From Lachnoclostridium sp. MSJ-17 (GTDB lineage Bacteria; Bacillota; Clostridia; Oscillospirales; Acutalibacteraceae), in the NCBI RefSeq assembly GCF_018918205.1, contig NZ_JAHLQB010000040.1, forward strand, positions 1-40,147: a DNA stretch of 40,147 nt, in the 5' to 3' direction. The first letter of the stretch is position 1; the number at the start of each line of letters is the position of its first letter. Below, one piece after another: positions 30,820 to 40,102 of the stretch. A model generated the notes under the pieces. It searched no databases, had not been told where the DNA came from, and saw only the letters and a list, made by a program, of their open reading frames with translations. The position numbers and the translations under genes were made by a program.

Positions 30820-32538
30820 TTACAGACCGAGGAGCTGCTTTGAAGCCGTTACGATTTCGTCGCAGACAGCAAACGCGTTGTCCTTATCGGTTCCGACAGC
30901 GGTGATATAGAGCTTGATTTTCGGCTCTGTGCCGCTGGGACGGATGATAACGCCGTTGTCGCCCTCAAGGTGAAGCGCGATAACGTTTGAGGTGGGCAGA
31001 GTGAGCTGCTCGACCTCGCCGGTCAGAAGGTCGGTCTCCTTCTTGAGCTGGTAGTCGCTGACCTTGACGACCTTGTATTTTCCGACGGAAGCGGGAAGAT
31101 TCTCTCTGGTGGAGGACATAAGCTGAGCCATCTTCTGCATACCCTCGGCGCCTTCGAACTCAAAGGCGAAGGTCTGGTTGAGATAGTAGCCGAATTCCTC
31201 GTAAAGACCGTCGATGACCTCTGCGAGAGACTTGCCCTGCTTCTTGTAGTAGGCGGTCATTTCGCAGATGAGCATTGAGGCTACAACCGCGTCCTTATCT
31301 CTTACATACGTGCCTGAGAGGTAGCCGTAGCTTTCCTCAAAGCCGAAGAGGTAGCGGTTTTCCTCGCCCTTCTTTTCGAGGTTTAGAATGACCTCGCCGA
31401 TGTATTTGAAGCCGGTGAGAACGTTTTTGAGCTCGCAGTCATACTTCTCGCAGAGCTTGTTGATGAGCTTTGTGGAAACGATAGTCTTTACAACAACGGG
31501 CTTTTCGGGAAGGGTGCCGTTAGCCTTTTTGCAGGAGAGGATATAGTTTGTCAGCATAACGCCGTCCTCGTTGCCCGTGATAAGGCGGTAGCTGCCGTCG
31601 TAATCCTTGACAGCGATGCCTACGCGGTCGGAGTCGGGGTCGGTGGCGAGAAGCAGATCGGGCTGCTTTTCCGCGCAGAGCTCAAGACCCTTCTGCAGAG
31701 CCTCTTTGATTTCGGGATTGGGATAGGGACAGGTGGTGAAGTTGCCGTCGGGCATCTCCTGTTCCTTGACGACGTTGATCTCCTTGACGCCGATTTTGCC
31801 GAGAACCTTTCTTACGAGCTTGTTGCCCGCGCCGTTGAGCGGAGTGTAAACAACGCTGATGTCAGCGTCCGCGCAGATTCCCGGGTTGACCTGCTGCTCG
31901 AGCACGCAGTCGAGGTATGAATCGTAAACGCTCTCGTCAACATATTCGATAAGACCCTTTTCAATCGCCTCGTCAAAGTCCATTGTCTTGACGTCGCTGA
32001 AAATGTCGAGCTTTGTGATCTCGTCATACACAGCCTGAGCCGCGTTGTCGGTCATCTGACAGCCGTCCTCGCCGTATGCCTTGTAGCCGTTGTATTTTGC
32101 GGGGTTGTGGCTCGCTGTTACCATGATGCCCGCCTGACACTTGAAGTAGCGCACCAGATAGGAGAGAACGGGAGTGGGCTGGAGCTCCTTGGTGATATAT
32201 GTCTTGATTCCGTTCGCCGCGAGAACCTTTGCCGCCTCGATCATAAAGAGGTCAGCCTTGATGCGGCTGTCGTGCGAAATCGCCACAGCGCCCTTGCCGT
32301 ACTTGTTAATTACGTAATTGGCAAGTCCCTGAGTAGCCTGACGCACAACGTAGATGTTCATTCTGTTTGTACCCGCGCCGATAACGCCTCTGAGTCCGGC
32401 GGTGCCGAATTTGAGAGCGGTGTAGAAGCGCTCATAGATCTCTTTTTCATCGCCCCTGATACTCTCGAGCTCGGCAATCAAATCCTGATCCTCAACCGCG
32501 TTTTTGCACCAGGATTCGAATAATTTGGTAATCTCCAT
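30820..32538 (-). CDS. pgcA: Phosphoglucomutase/phosphomannomutase
   Basis: 572 residues, the size of Firmicute PgcA. All four alpha-D-phosphohexomutase regions are present: active-site phosphoserine loop TASHNPAKYNGYK, metal loop DPDSDRVGIA, sugar loop FEESYGYL and phosphate-binding RPSGTEPKIKLY. The N-terminal KFGTAGLRGVIGAGTNRMN is also typical. It interconverts glucose-1-P and glucose-6-P, linking glycolysis with nucleotide sugars for the cell wall and glycogen. AAAGGAGG 8 nt before the ATG indicates strong translation. It is monocistronic and ends at the shared terminator at 30783. Confidence 0.95.
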   Translation of the reverse strand: MEITKLFESWCKNAVEDQDLIAELESIRGDEKEIYERFYTALKFGTAGLRGVIGAGTNRMNIYVVRQATQGLANYVINKYGKGAVAISHDSRIKADLFMIEAAKVLAANGIKTYITKELQPTPVLSYLVRYFKCQAGIMVTASHNPAKYNGYKAYGEDGCQMTDNAAQAVYDEITKLDIFSDVKTMDFDEAIEKGLIEYVDESVYDSYLDCVLEQQVNPGICADADISVVYTPLNGAGNKLVRKVLGKIGVKEINVVKEQEMPDGNFTTCPYPNPEIKEALQKGLELCAEKQPDLLLATDPDSDRVGIAVKDYDGSYRLITGNEDGVMLTNYILSCKKANGTLPEKPVVVKTIVSTKLINKLCEKYDCELKNVLTGFKYIGEVILNLEKKGEENRYLFGFEESYGYLSGTYVRDKDAVVASMLICEMTAYYKKQGKSLAEVIDGLYEEFGYYLNQTFAFEFEGAEGMQKMAQLMSSTRENLPASVGKYKVVKVSDYQLKKETDLLTGEVEQLTLPTSNVIALHLEGDNGVIIRPSGTEPKIKLYITAVGTDKDNAFAVCDEIVTASKQLLGL

Positions 32539-32600
32539 AGGTTAATCCTCCTTTTAATATAGTAGTTTGAATGTGTTCGATTTTTAAATAATCATAACAT

Positions 32601-32647
32601 AAAACGGCGAAAATTACAAGTATTCTGTCACTTATTTTCGCCGTTTT
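32601..32647 (-). terminator. Terminator of the acyltransferase-fusion operon
   Basis: A perfect 14-bp stem (AAAACGGCGAAAAT with complement) around a 19-nt loop; the right arm has a TTTT end. It lies 10 bp past the stop codon of the gene at 32657. Confidence 0.8.
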
Positions 32648-32656
32648 AATTATTTA

Positions 32657-35635
32657 TTATTTTTTCTCAAGCTGATAGCTTACGTTTGTTTCCGTGAGGG
32701 TGTATCCCTTGCTCTGAAGCTCGGGCAGCAGTGTGCTCACGTTCCATTTCGCCGATTTCGGAATGTAAATATACTTCGGCGTCTTTTCAGGATTCATCTC
32801 GTAGTAAGTGCGCATTCTCGACAGAGTGCCTTCGCCCTGTTCGTTGCCGGTCCATGCCGAGAAGGTTCCGTAGGGGAAGTCGTTCATCGCAAGGTACGGC
32901 CAGGTCTCAAAGCTCATAAAGAGAATATTGCCGGGCTCCTTCATCTGGAATGCGACCATGTCAGTGTACATATTGTTGTAGCTTTCGAGATTTGCGTCGG
33001 TAGTAACGATACCCGAGGCGGGACCCTGCTTTATCTCAGCGGTCAGAGCGTCGGGAGCGGAATCCCAGAACACATGGTAGGTCTTGGCTGTGATCTGCGC
33101 GCCGCCTTGGAAGGCTATGATAATGCCGACGAGAATGAAGCTCAGTATGCGCGAAGCGGCAGCGTAGGTGAGATTATCGGGGGTCTCGCGCATCTCTTTG
33201 ATCAACCTTCCGAGGAAGATGAAGCTCGCGACATTGGCGACAACCATGACCGACGCGATGCAGTAAATCATCTGGTTCGAGCCGTAGTGGATGCAGAAGG
33301 AATAGATAAGACCCGTGACGAATACCGCTGCAAAGAGCTCACGCGGCTTGTTCTCGATAAGGATATAAGAGGTGATGCCTAAGAAGAGCATCGGCAGCAT
33401 AATATGGTTGTAGGTCGTCGAGGTCACGCCGGGCAGCAGCATAATGAGAGAAATACCTGTCGCCGCGCAGGAAAGACAGAGATAAACAGCGCGGTGGAGC
33501 CTTCTCTTTCTGTCGAAAATCATAAACGCGAGCATCGCGAAATAACCGTAGAGCACATATTTGAAGTGCGGAGTCATATCGAAAATCGACTGGAAGTAGG
33601 TTTCGACCTTTCTGCCGAAGGGAATGGACGGATGCTCGGGGTCCTTGAGCATTTCGGGAATGTTCGCGAAGATATCTCCCAAGCCGGTTCTTGTCAGTGT
33701 GAAAATCAGGAATACGACGGCAAGACAAGCGGCTCCGGCTGTGAAGAACAGGAAGGTGCGCAGCGAGAACATCTCGCTCTTGAGCACAAAGCGCATTTCC
33801 TTTTTCTTTATCGCGTAATGCACGCCGACGCAGGCGCCGTAGAGGAAGAAGCATACGATCAGGTACGGGTTACAGAGAACAGCTCCGGCAAACGCAAGAC
33901 CGCTGAGTATGGGCAGCAGCTTTTTCTTGTAGTCCGCGGTAGCGAGCAGCACTCCCGCGACAAGCAGCAGCTCTATGCCCATTGTGTTGTAGCTGAGCGC
34001 CATGATGTTATACGGGGTGTAAAGAAAATAGAGCGCGCAGCCGAAAACGCTTAATATGCCGTATTTTCTGAGTCTTGTGTAAATAAGGACGGCTGCTCCG
34101 GTGTGGAGGACAAGATACAGCACTCTAGCCGCGATCATGATTCCGTCAGTGGAGCCGGTTATCAGTCTGAACAGCGATACGAACGGAATGAGCAGGAAGC
34201 CCGAGAGCTGGGAAACATGCCATTCGTCGGTAAACAGCGCGTCGCCGAGTGAAAGGCGGTGCGGCACGGTGAGGTAGAACGCCTCGTCGCTTCCGCCGAA
34301 GCCGTAGCGCAGCTTCCAGATTGAAAGGATAACGCCGAAGCACATCAGAGCGGCAAAGAGCAGGTCCTGCCATCTCATGAAATTTCCCGCGGCGATTTGC
34401 TCACAAACGAGTACTTTGATTTTCTCGTAAGCCCTGATAATCAGCTTTGCGAGAACATCGAGAACAAAAGAGAGCAGCGCTGAGCACAGGAAGGAAGCGG
34501 GAACCGTGAGCAGGTAGTAGGGAATACGGTCGACCATGACCGGAACGGTCAGGTTCAGGTTATAGTAGATCAGCGAGTCAAAAATAAACGAGCACAGATA
34601 AATTCCGAGCGCGAGGTCCGACACGCGCCAAAGCGCGAGCTTGACTGATGGTTTCCAGTTTTCCGTCTTGATTCTGCTGATAAGCAGAAAAAGCAGGACA
34701 GACAGTACGAACGGATAGAAGCCGTACCAGAAGCCGTAAATGCCGGTTTTGAAGCCGCCGCCGTAGCTGCGGAACCAGTTGAACACGGTCGAAGCGAGCA
34801 GAGTGCCGGCAAAAAGAGCCGCGGCAGCTCCGGTTTTAAGGCGCAGACCGTATTCTCTGAGATACGCGCCGACAAAATAATAGGTGAGGGGATAAAGTCC
34901 CATCCAGTAAGCGGGAACGAGCTTCTGGAACTCGTCGCTGCTTGTGGGAGTTACCCACCACTGAGCGCTCTGGAAGTTGAATATGTTGAGCATTGTGGGA
35001 AGGATAGTGAGGCAGACCATTGTGACGACAAGGATCTGCTTGTGCTTTTTGCTTCCCAGTTTATTGTATGCGAGGTTGAGGAAGGGTGCGATAAGAAACA
35101 TTCCGATATACATTTCGATATACCACGAATAGTTCGCGCCCGTGAAATCGAGGATAGAAAACAGGTAGTTGATGAAGTTGTACTTGCCCGACTGCGAAAT
35201 AGCCTCAAACATCGCTCCGTAGTTGAAGCTGTAAAAGGCCTCCTTTGCGGCGGGAATCTCGTGAACGGACTTGAATATCATGCAGGCAAAGGTCGCGAGG
35301 ATAAACACGATAACCGTTTTGCGAATGCCCTTGTAGTAGCCCTTTTTGAGTTCCTTGCGGCTCATCAGATAGCCCGTCAGAATCATGAACAGAGGTACGC
35401 AGACGCTGAACAGGGTGCGCATCGCAAGGGCGAGGAACATCAGCGGACCGTGCAGGGAATCTCCGTTGCCGGTAGAGATGCTGTCGATTATTCCCTCGAT
35501 CGGGGCAAGTCCTGTGACGGGCTCGCTGTAGAAGCCGTTATGCAGGAAGAAATGAACGGAAAGAACCGTAAACACGGCGACGATGCGAAGGATATCCATG
35601 GAGCTGTTGCGCTGCTCCAGTTTTTTAATATTCAT
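32657..35635 (-). CDS. Acyltransferase-3/GT-C-like glycosyltransferase fusion
   Basis: 992 residues with about 20 membrane segments. Residues 1-400 are an acyltransferase-3 (OafA/WecH/NolL) module: RNSSMDILRIVAVFTVLSVHFF with the family His, PLFMILTGYLMSR, GANYSWYIEMYIGMFLIAP. From about residue 420 a second polytopic module begins (WQDLLFAALMCFGVILSIWKLRYGFGGSDEAFYL) whose extracytoplasmic acidic loop DEAFY after the first helix resembles GT-C/PMT-ArnT glycosyltransferases. It ends in a soluble domain (TEIKQGPASGIVTTDANLES...). Separate families are normally encoded by separate genes, so this is a natural fusion. It probably transfers acyl and glycosyl groups to surface polymers using lipid carriers. 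A GT2 gene lies directly upstream in the same operon. Confidence 0.82.
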   Translation of the reverse strand: MNIKKLEQRNSSMDILRIVAVFTVLSVHFFLHNGFYSEPVTGLAPIEGIIDSISTGNGDSLHGPLMFLALAMRTLFSVCVPLFMILTGYLMSRKELKKGYYKGIRKTVIVFILATFACMIFKSVHEIPAAKEAFYSFNYGAMFEAISQSGKYNFINYLFSILDFTGANYSWYIEMYIGMFLIAPFLNLAYNKLGSKKHKQILVVTMVCLTILPTMLNIFNFQSAQWWVTPTSSDEFQKLVPAYWMGLYPLTYYFVGAYLREYGLRLKTGAAAALFAGTLLASTVFNWFRSYGGGFKTGIYGFWYGFYPFVLSVLLFLLISRIKTENWKPSVKLALWRVSDLALGIYLCSFIFDSLIYYNLNLTVPVMVDRIPYYLLTVPASFLCSALLSFVLDVLAKLIIRAYEKIKVLVCEQIAAGNFMRWQDLLFAALMCFGVILSIWKLRYGFGGSDEAFYLTVPHRLSLGDALFTDEWHVSQLSGFLLIPFVSLFRLITGSTDGIMIAARVLYLVLHTGAAVLIYTRLRKYGILSVFGCALYFLYTPYNIMALSYNTMGIELLLVAGVLLATADYKKKLLPILSGLAFAGAVLCNPYLIVCFFLYGACVGVHYAIKKKEMRFVLKSEMFSLRTFLFFTAGAACLAVVFLIFTLTRTGLGDIFANIPEMLKDPEHPSIPFGRKVETYFQSIFDMTPHFKYVLYGYFAMLAFMIFDRKRRLHRAVYLCLSCAATGISLIMLLPGVTSTTYNHIMLPMLFLGITSYILIENKPRELFAAVFVTGLIYSFCIHYGSNQMIYCIASVMVVANVASFIFLGRLIKEMRETPDNLTYAAASRILSFILVGIIIAFQGGAQITAKTYHVFWDSAPDALTAEIKQGPASGIVTTDANLESYNNMYTDMVAFQMKEPGNILFMSFETWPYLAMNDFPYGTFSAWTGNEQGEGTLSRMRTYYEMNPEKTPKYIYIPKSAKWNVSTLLPELQSKGYTLTETNVSYQLEKK

Positions 35636-35652
35636 TCTTTCAGCTCCTTGTA

Positions 35653-36597
35653 TCAGTCGTCAAGATATTTTTCCACGATAAAACGCGGACGGCGCTTGGT
35701 CTCAAGGTATATTTTGCCGATATATTCGCCGATAATACCGATCGCGAGAAGCTGCAGACCGCCGAGCGCCCAGATTGAGCAGAGGGTGCTTGCCCAGCCG
35801 CTGACCGCCGCGCCGATAAAGAAGCTGACGAGCGAGTAAATCACCATGACCATGCTGATAAGGAAGATGATAACGCCCGACCAGGTGATAATTCTGATAG
35901 GCTGAATGCTCAGAGAGGTAATGCCTTCCCAGGCGAGCGCGAGCATTTTCTTGAGCGGGTACTTGCTTTCGCCGGCGAGTCTTTCGAAGCGCTCGTACTT
36001 GACGATATCGGACTTGTAGCCGATAAGCGGAACCATGCCTCTGAGGAAGATATTTGTTTCCTTGTACTGAGAGAACGCCTCAAGCGCGCGCTTGCTCATC
36101 AGGCGGAAGTCGGCGTGGTTGAAAATAACCTTGGCTCCCATATGGTTGAGGATTTTGTAGAAAGCCTCGGCGGTAAAGCGCTTGAAGAAGGTGTCTGTCG
36201 CGCGCTTTGAACGGACTCCGTACACAACGTCGCAGCCCTCCTCGTATTTTGCGACCATCTCGTCGAATACCTCGATATCGTCCTGGAGGTCGGCGTCGAT
36301 CGAGATAACCGCCTCCGCCTTATCCTTGAGAGTCATCAGGCCGCAGAGAAGCGCGTTCTGGTGACCGCGGTTGCGGGAAAGCTTTATGCCCTGAAAAATG
36401 GGGTTTTCGTTGTGCAGTTCTTCAATGATCTGCCAGGTCTTGTCCTTTGAACCGTCGTCGATAAAAACGATTTTGCTGTCAAAGGTGATTTTGTGCTGGG
36501 ACATCATGGATTCGTACTTGCGCAGAAGCTTTTCTGCGGAATCACGCAGCACTTCTTCTTCGTTATAGCACGGAATTGCGAGATATAAGTTTGTCAT
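35653..36597 (-). CDS. GT2 polyprenyl-phosphate glycosyltransferase (GtrB/DPM1-like)
   Basis: 314 residues from the ATG at 36597 (GAGGAG upstream; an earlier in-frame start would lie upstream of the promoter). GT-A fold with YLAIPCYNEEEVL, KIVFIDDGSKDKTW, LSRNRGHQNALLCG, metal site DADLQDD and the QxxRW-like region replaced by family-specific residues. Two C-terminal membrane helices (TWSGVIIFLISMVMVIYSLVSFFIG and LLAIGIIGEYIGKIYLE) are typical of GtrB/DPM1-like enzymes, which load sugar onto undecaprenyl phosphate. The fusion 17 nt downstream has a GT-C-like half that could use such a carrier-linked sugar. Expression starts from TTGACA-17-TATTAT at 36629-36657. Confidence 0.92.
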   Translation of the reverse strand: MTNLYLAIPCYNEEEVLRDSAEKLLRKYESMMSQHKITFDSKIVFIDDGSKDKTWQIIEELHNENPIFQGIKLSRNRGHQNALLCGLMTLKDKAEAVISIDADLQDDIEVFDEMVAKYEEGCDVVYGVRSKRATDTFFKRFTAEAFYKILNHMGAKVIFNHADFRLMSKRALEAFSQYKETNIFLRGMVPLIGYKSDIVKYERFERLAGESKYPLKKMLALAWEGITSLSIQPIRIITWSGVIIFLISMVMVIYSLVSFFIGAAVSGWASTLCSIWALGGLQLLAIGIIGEYIGKIYLETKRRPRFIVEKYLDD

Positions 36598-36628
36598 TAT
36601 TTTTCTCCTCACATAGTAATACATTATA

Positions 36629-36657
36629 ATAATAGTATTTATTTCACTAAATGTCAA
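36629..36657 (-). promoter_or_regulatory. Promoter of the GT2-fusion operon
   Basis: TTGACA (36657-36652), 17-bp spacer, TATTAT (36634-36629) on the minus strand. Confidence 0.75.
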
Positions 36658-36717
36658 GAAAACAAAAAACAAAGTGTCATTTTTTGTAAGAATTTTTTTC
36701 AAATTTAAAAAATCCCC

Positions 36718-36746
36718 TTGTAAAGAGCAGAGGATTGTATTATAAT
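36718..36746 (+). promoter_or_regulatory. Promoter of pfkA
   Basis: TTGTAA (36718-36723), 17-bp spacer, TATAAT (36741-36746), 36 bp before the start codon. Confidence 0.75.
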
Positions 36747-36782
36747 ATATAAAGAAAATAACCTTTAACGGAGGTAGAATAT

Positions 36783-37754
36783 ATGTCACAGCAAAAAGCT
36801 ATAGCAGTATTAACCAGCGGCGGCGATGCCCCGGGTATGAACGCGGCGTTCAGAGCGGTAGTACGTTCGGGCATCAATATGGGTATGAAGGTTTACGGTG
36901 TTTACCGCGGCTTCAACGGCTTGCTCAACCAGGATGTTGAGGAGATGAACCTTCGCTCTGTTTCCGAAATCATCGGCAACGGCGGCACAAAGCTCTACAC
37001 AGCGAGAAGCGAGGAGTTCAAAACCCCTGAGGCTCAGCAGAGAGCTGCTGAATTCTGCCGCAGTCTCGGCATCAGCGGCGTTGTAGTTATCGGCGGCGAC
37101 GGTTCTTTCCGCGGCGCTAGAGCCCTCACAAACGCGGGTATCAACTGTATCGGCGTTCCGGGTACTATCGATAACGATATTGCCTGTTCTGAATACACCG
37201 TAGGCTTTGACACCGCTATGAACACAGCTCTGCAGATGGTTGACCGCATCAGAGATACAGCTCAGTCGCACGACCGCTGCTCTCTTGTTGAGGTTATGGG
37301 CAGACGCTGCGGCGACATTGCCCTGCAGACCGGTATTGCAACCGGCGCTACCGCGATTCTCGTTCCCGAGGTCAAGTACAACATTGAGCGCGACGTAATT
37401 ACAAGAATTGTAAACACCCAGAAAACCGGCAAGAAGCACTTTATCATAGTTGTTGCCGAGGGCGTCGGCGGCGTAAGAGACCTCGCAAAGTATATCGAGC
37501 AAAGACTCGACATCGAAGCGAGAGCGACTATTCTCGGTCACGTACAGCGCGGCGGTTCTCCGACGCTCAGAGACAGAGTTGTAGCCAGCCAGATGGGTTA
37601 CAAGGCGGTCGAGCTGCTCAAGAACGACATCGGCAACCGTGTTGTTGTTATGCGCGAAGGCAAGATCACAGACCTTGATATCAACGAGGCTCTCGAAATG
37701 AAGCGCGTATTTGATATGGAGCTCTACAAGATTGCGATGACAATTTCAATCTGA
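36783..37754 (+). CDS. pfkA: 6-phosphofructokinase (ATP-type)
   Basis: 323 residues, matching bacterial PfkA (about 320). Blocks: AVLTSGGDAPGMNAAFRAVVR (nucleotide binding), VVIGGDGSFRGA, catalytic PGTIDNDI, EVMGRRCGDIA, and the fructose-6-P site LGHVQRGGSPT. Gly in GGDGS is the ATP-type residue, rather than the Asp of pyrophosphate-dependent enzymes. It phosphorylates fructose-6-P to fructose-1,6-bisphosphate. GGAGG precedes the ATG. It is monocistronic with a terminator at 37773. Confidence 0.96.
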   Translation: MSQQKAIAVLTSGGDAPGMNAAFRAVVRSGINMGMKVYGVYRGFNGLLNQDVEEMNLRSVSEIIGNGGTKLYTARSEEFKTPEAQQRAAEFCRSLGISGVVVIGGDGSFRGARALTNAGINCIGVPGTIDNDIACSEYTVGFDTAMNTALQMVDRIRDTAQSHDRCSLVEVMGRRCGDIALQTGIATGATAILVPEVKYNIERDVITRIVNTQKTGKKHFIIVVAEGVGGVRDLAKYIEQRLDIEARATILGHVQRGGSPTLRDRVVASQMGYKAVELLKNDIGNRVVVMREGKITDLDINEALEMKRVFDMELYKIAMTISI

Positions 37755-37772
37755 TTATTCCACGGATTCACG

Positions 37773-37791
37773 GGGCGAACTGAGTTCGCCC
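37773..37791 (+). terminator. Terminator of pfkA
   Basis: GGGCGAAC pairs with GTTCGCCC around TGA, followed by TTATTTCTTATATTT. Confidence 0.85.
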
Positions 37792-37825
37792 TTATTTCTT
37801 ATATTTCCCGAAAGGAATTATTCGT

Positions 37826-39307
37826 ATGCTTTCAAGATTACAAAAGCTCTCGAAGGACATGATTCTGTATTCGGTCATTTTATCCGATTTTGAAAAACCG
37901 GATTTTAAAAATGACGCTTTGGCAGGCGTCCGGGCAAACTATTTTAATTCAAATCACTGCGCCCAGAGCGATACAACCGAAATCGAGCTCGACGGCAGAC
38001 AGCTCAGCCTGAGCTATTCCATGAAGGCGGGCGAGCCGGTTTCATGGAAGATCACAAAGAATCATCAGCCGTATCAATCCGTCCGCAGAGGGTCGGGCGG
38101 CTCTTACTGCGTGATGACCTACAGCGACAACGGCGTCGTATACAAGCGCGCATATTATGACGGCAGCCACATCTGGCAGCGTACAGATTATTATCATCAG
38201 GAAAAAGAAAACAAGCTGCTCGCAAGCGTATATCCGCGCATGTCCGACGGCTTGCTTACGCTGAGAGTCGAAAAAATTTCCGACGATAATACAAAAACCC
38301 GGATGACCCTTTTCCCGTCGGAGAACCACGGCGGAATAAAATGCGCCGCTCTGGTTTATTCCAATGCCGGCATGCTTTGGTATGACTCGCGGTTCGCGCC
38401 TTCCTCGGTCAGCGCAGATTATTCCTTTGACAGAAAGGGCTTTTGCTTTACTCCGGCTGATTTTTGCGGCGAAGCTGATGAAAAGCTCGATCTGGAGAAC
38501 GCGGCTCTCTTGTCCGCAGAGGATATTGAGTCGGCGGATTCTGAGCTTACCGAGAATATTCCCGAGGAGGAAAGACCTTATTCCGCCTACGACAAGATCG
38601 AGAGTATTCTGCTTGAGGCTCAAAAGACCAACAAGAATATCTTCGGCGAGGTTGTAAGTCACGCGGAGCCTGTTCCCGAGGAGGAAGTGCCCGAAGAAAC
38701 AGATGAAGCTGTTGAAGCCTTGGAAGAAACAGAGACCGGGGAAATTCCCGCCGTTGAAGAACCCGCGGCGGAAAACGATACCGAAGCTCCGGAAGCTTCC
38801 GACGCACCCGAAGAACCCGAATACGAGGTTGCGCAGGAAGGCGAGTCCGATATGGAAATCAAGACTCCGAACGGCGTCTACTCATATTACGGACAGCTCG
38901 ACGGCAACAATCAGCGTACAGGCAGAGGCAGAACGACCGCTCCCGACGGAACCCCGGTTTACGAGGGCGGATACAGCCTTGACAAGCGCAGCGGCTTCGG
39001 CGTCTGCTATTACAAGGACGGCAGCCCGAACTATTTCGGTAACTGGGAGGAAGGCAGACGAAACGGACGCGGCGTAGGCTTTCGACAGAGCGACGGCACC
39101 ATTCACGTCGGAAAATGGACAGAAAACAAGCCGAACGGCACAGGCGCGCGCTTTGACAGCGACGGCAATTTCCTCGACGTCTGCGGCTACGAGAACGGCG
39201 TGCGCAACGGAACAGGCGTTTCGTTCGACGAGGAGGGAAGGATACTTATCCGTCAGTGGGAAAACGGCGAGCTGATTTCCGAGCGCGTCATTTCCGACGA
39301 GGAATAG
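37826..39307 (+). CDS. MORN-repeat protein with long acidic linker
   Basis: 493 residues with no signal peptide. Residues 1-230 are beta-rich and unrecognised (YYDGSHIWQRTDYYHQEKENKLLASVYP...). Residues 260-345 form a low-complexity Glu/Pro/Ala linker. Residues 350-485 are MORN-type repeats, e.g. YEGGYSLDKRSGFGVCYYKDG, YFGNWEEGRRNGRGVGFRQSDG, HVGKWTENKPNGTGARFDSDG. MORN repeats mediate protein or membrane-lipid contacts. AAAGG precedes the ATG. The MscS gene follows after 3 nt, so the two are co-transcribed, and the protein may be a cytoplasmic partner of that channel; this is inference. Confidence 0.8.
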   Translation: MLSRLQKLSKDMILYSVILSDFEKPDFKNDALAGVRANYFNSNHCAQSDTTEIELDGRQLSLSYSMKAGEPVSWKITKNHQPYQSVRRGSGGSYCVMTYSDNGVVYKRAYYDGSHIWQRTDYYHQEKENKLLASVYPRMSDGLLTLRVEKISDDNTKTRMTLFPSENHGGIKCAALVYSNAGMLWYDSRFAPSSVSADYSFDRKGFCFTPADFCGEADEKLDLENAALLSAEDIESADSELTENIPEEERPYSAYDKIESILLEAQKTNKNIFGEVVSHAEPVPEEEVPEETDEAVEALEETETGEIPAVEEPAAENDTEAPEASDAPEEPEYEVAQEGESDMEIKTPNGVYSYYGQLDGNNQRTGRGRTTAPDGTPVYEGGYSLDKRSGFGVCYYKDGSPNYFGNWEEGRRNGRGVGFRQSDGTIHVGKWTENKPNGTGARFDSDGNFLDVCGYENGVRNGTGVSFDEEGRILIRQWENGELISERVISDEE

Positions 39308-39310
39308 ATT

Positions 39311-40102
39311 ATGGAACAGATTTTTACTTTTCTCAGGGACCACGCTTTTCTGAGCAAATTACTGATTTTTCTGGTGATAATAGCCGTCGGCGTCATAGCC
39401 GTAAAGTTTCTTTTGATACCGATCAGAAAAATCCTGCTGAAAACCAAAATCGACCACACGGTAAAAACCTTTACATTCTCGTTTGTCAAGATCGCGCTCT
39501 ATACGATCGTGGTTCTGATAGCGCTCACGAACGTCGGCGTTGAGATAAACTCGATCATCACCGCTATCGGAGCGGCTGCGGTAGCCGTCAGCCTTGCGCT
39601 GCAGAACACGCTGAGCAACTTTGTCGGCGGCGTGATTTTGCTTGTGGCAAAGCCGTTCACCGCAGGAGATCTGATTGAGTTCGGCACATATGAAGGATAT
39701 GTCGAGAGCGTGCGGATATTTTTCACCACTATCCGCACCTTTGACAACAAGCTTGTCAGGATCCCGAATTCCAAGCTGACCGCCGACAGCGTAGTGAATT
39801 GCTCCGCAGGCGAGGTGCGCAGGGTAAAGAATGTTTTTTCCGTCAGCTACGACGACAATATAACGAAGGTAAGAAGCGTTATTCTCGATGTTGTTTCCCA
39901 GAACGACCTGATTCTGACCGACCCCGAGCCGAAGGTTTACGTTTCTGATCATCTTGACAGCGGCGTCGAGATTACGGTTTTCACATGGGGCAGACAGGAA
40001 AATTATTACGCGATCTTGTTTTACATGGAGGAGCAGGTCAAGAACGCGTTTGACGAGAACGGCATAACGATTCCTTATCCTCATATAGTTGTCAAAAAAT
40101 AA
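39311..40102 (+). CDS. MscS-family mechanosensitive ion channel
   Basis: 263 residues. Three N-terminal membrane helices: LLIFLVIIAVGVIAVKFLLI, FVKIALYTIVVLIALTNVGV and the pore-lining helix with the MscS signature (IGAAAVAVSLALQNTLSNFVGGVILLVAKPF). The beta-domain TAGDLIEFGTYEGYVESVRIFFTTIRTFDNKLVRIPNSKL follows, and a C-terminal alpha/beta domain. It opens under membrane tension and protects against hypo-osmotic shock. Length is close to E. coli MscS. It begins 3 nt after the MORN gene. The remaining 45 bp of the window show nothing. Confidence 0.95.
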   Translation: MEQIFTFLRDHAFLSKLLIFLVIIAVGVIAVKFLLIPIRKILLKTKIDHTVKTFTFSFVKIALYTIVVLIALTNVGVEINSIITAIGAAAVAVSLALQNTLSNFVGGVILLVAKPFTAGDLIEFGTYEGYVESVRIFFTTIRTFDNKLVRIPNSKLTADSVVNCSAGEVRRVKNVFSVSYDDNITKVRSVILDVVSQNDLILTDPEPKVYVSDHLDSGVEITVFTWGRQENYYAILFYMEEQVKNAFDENGITIPYPHIVVKK

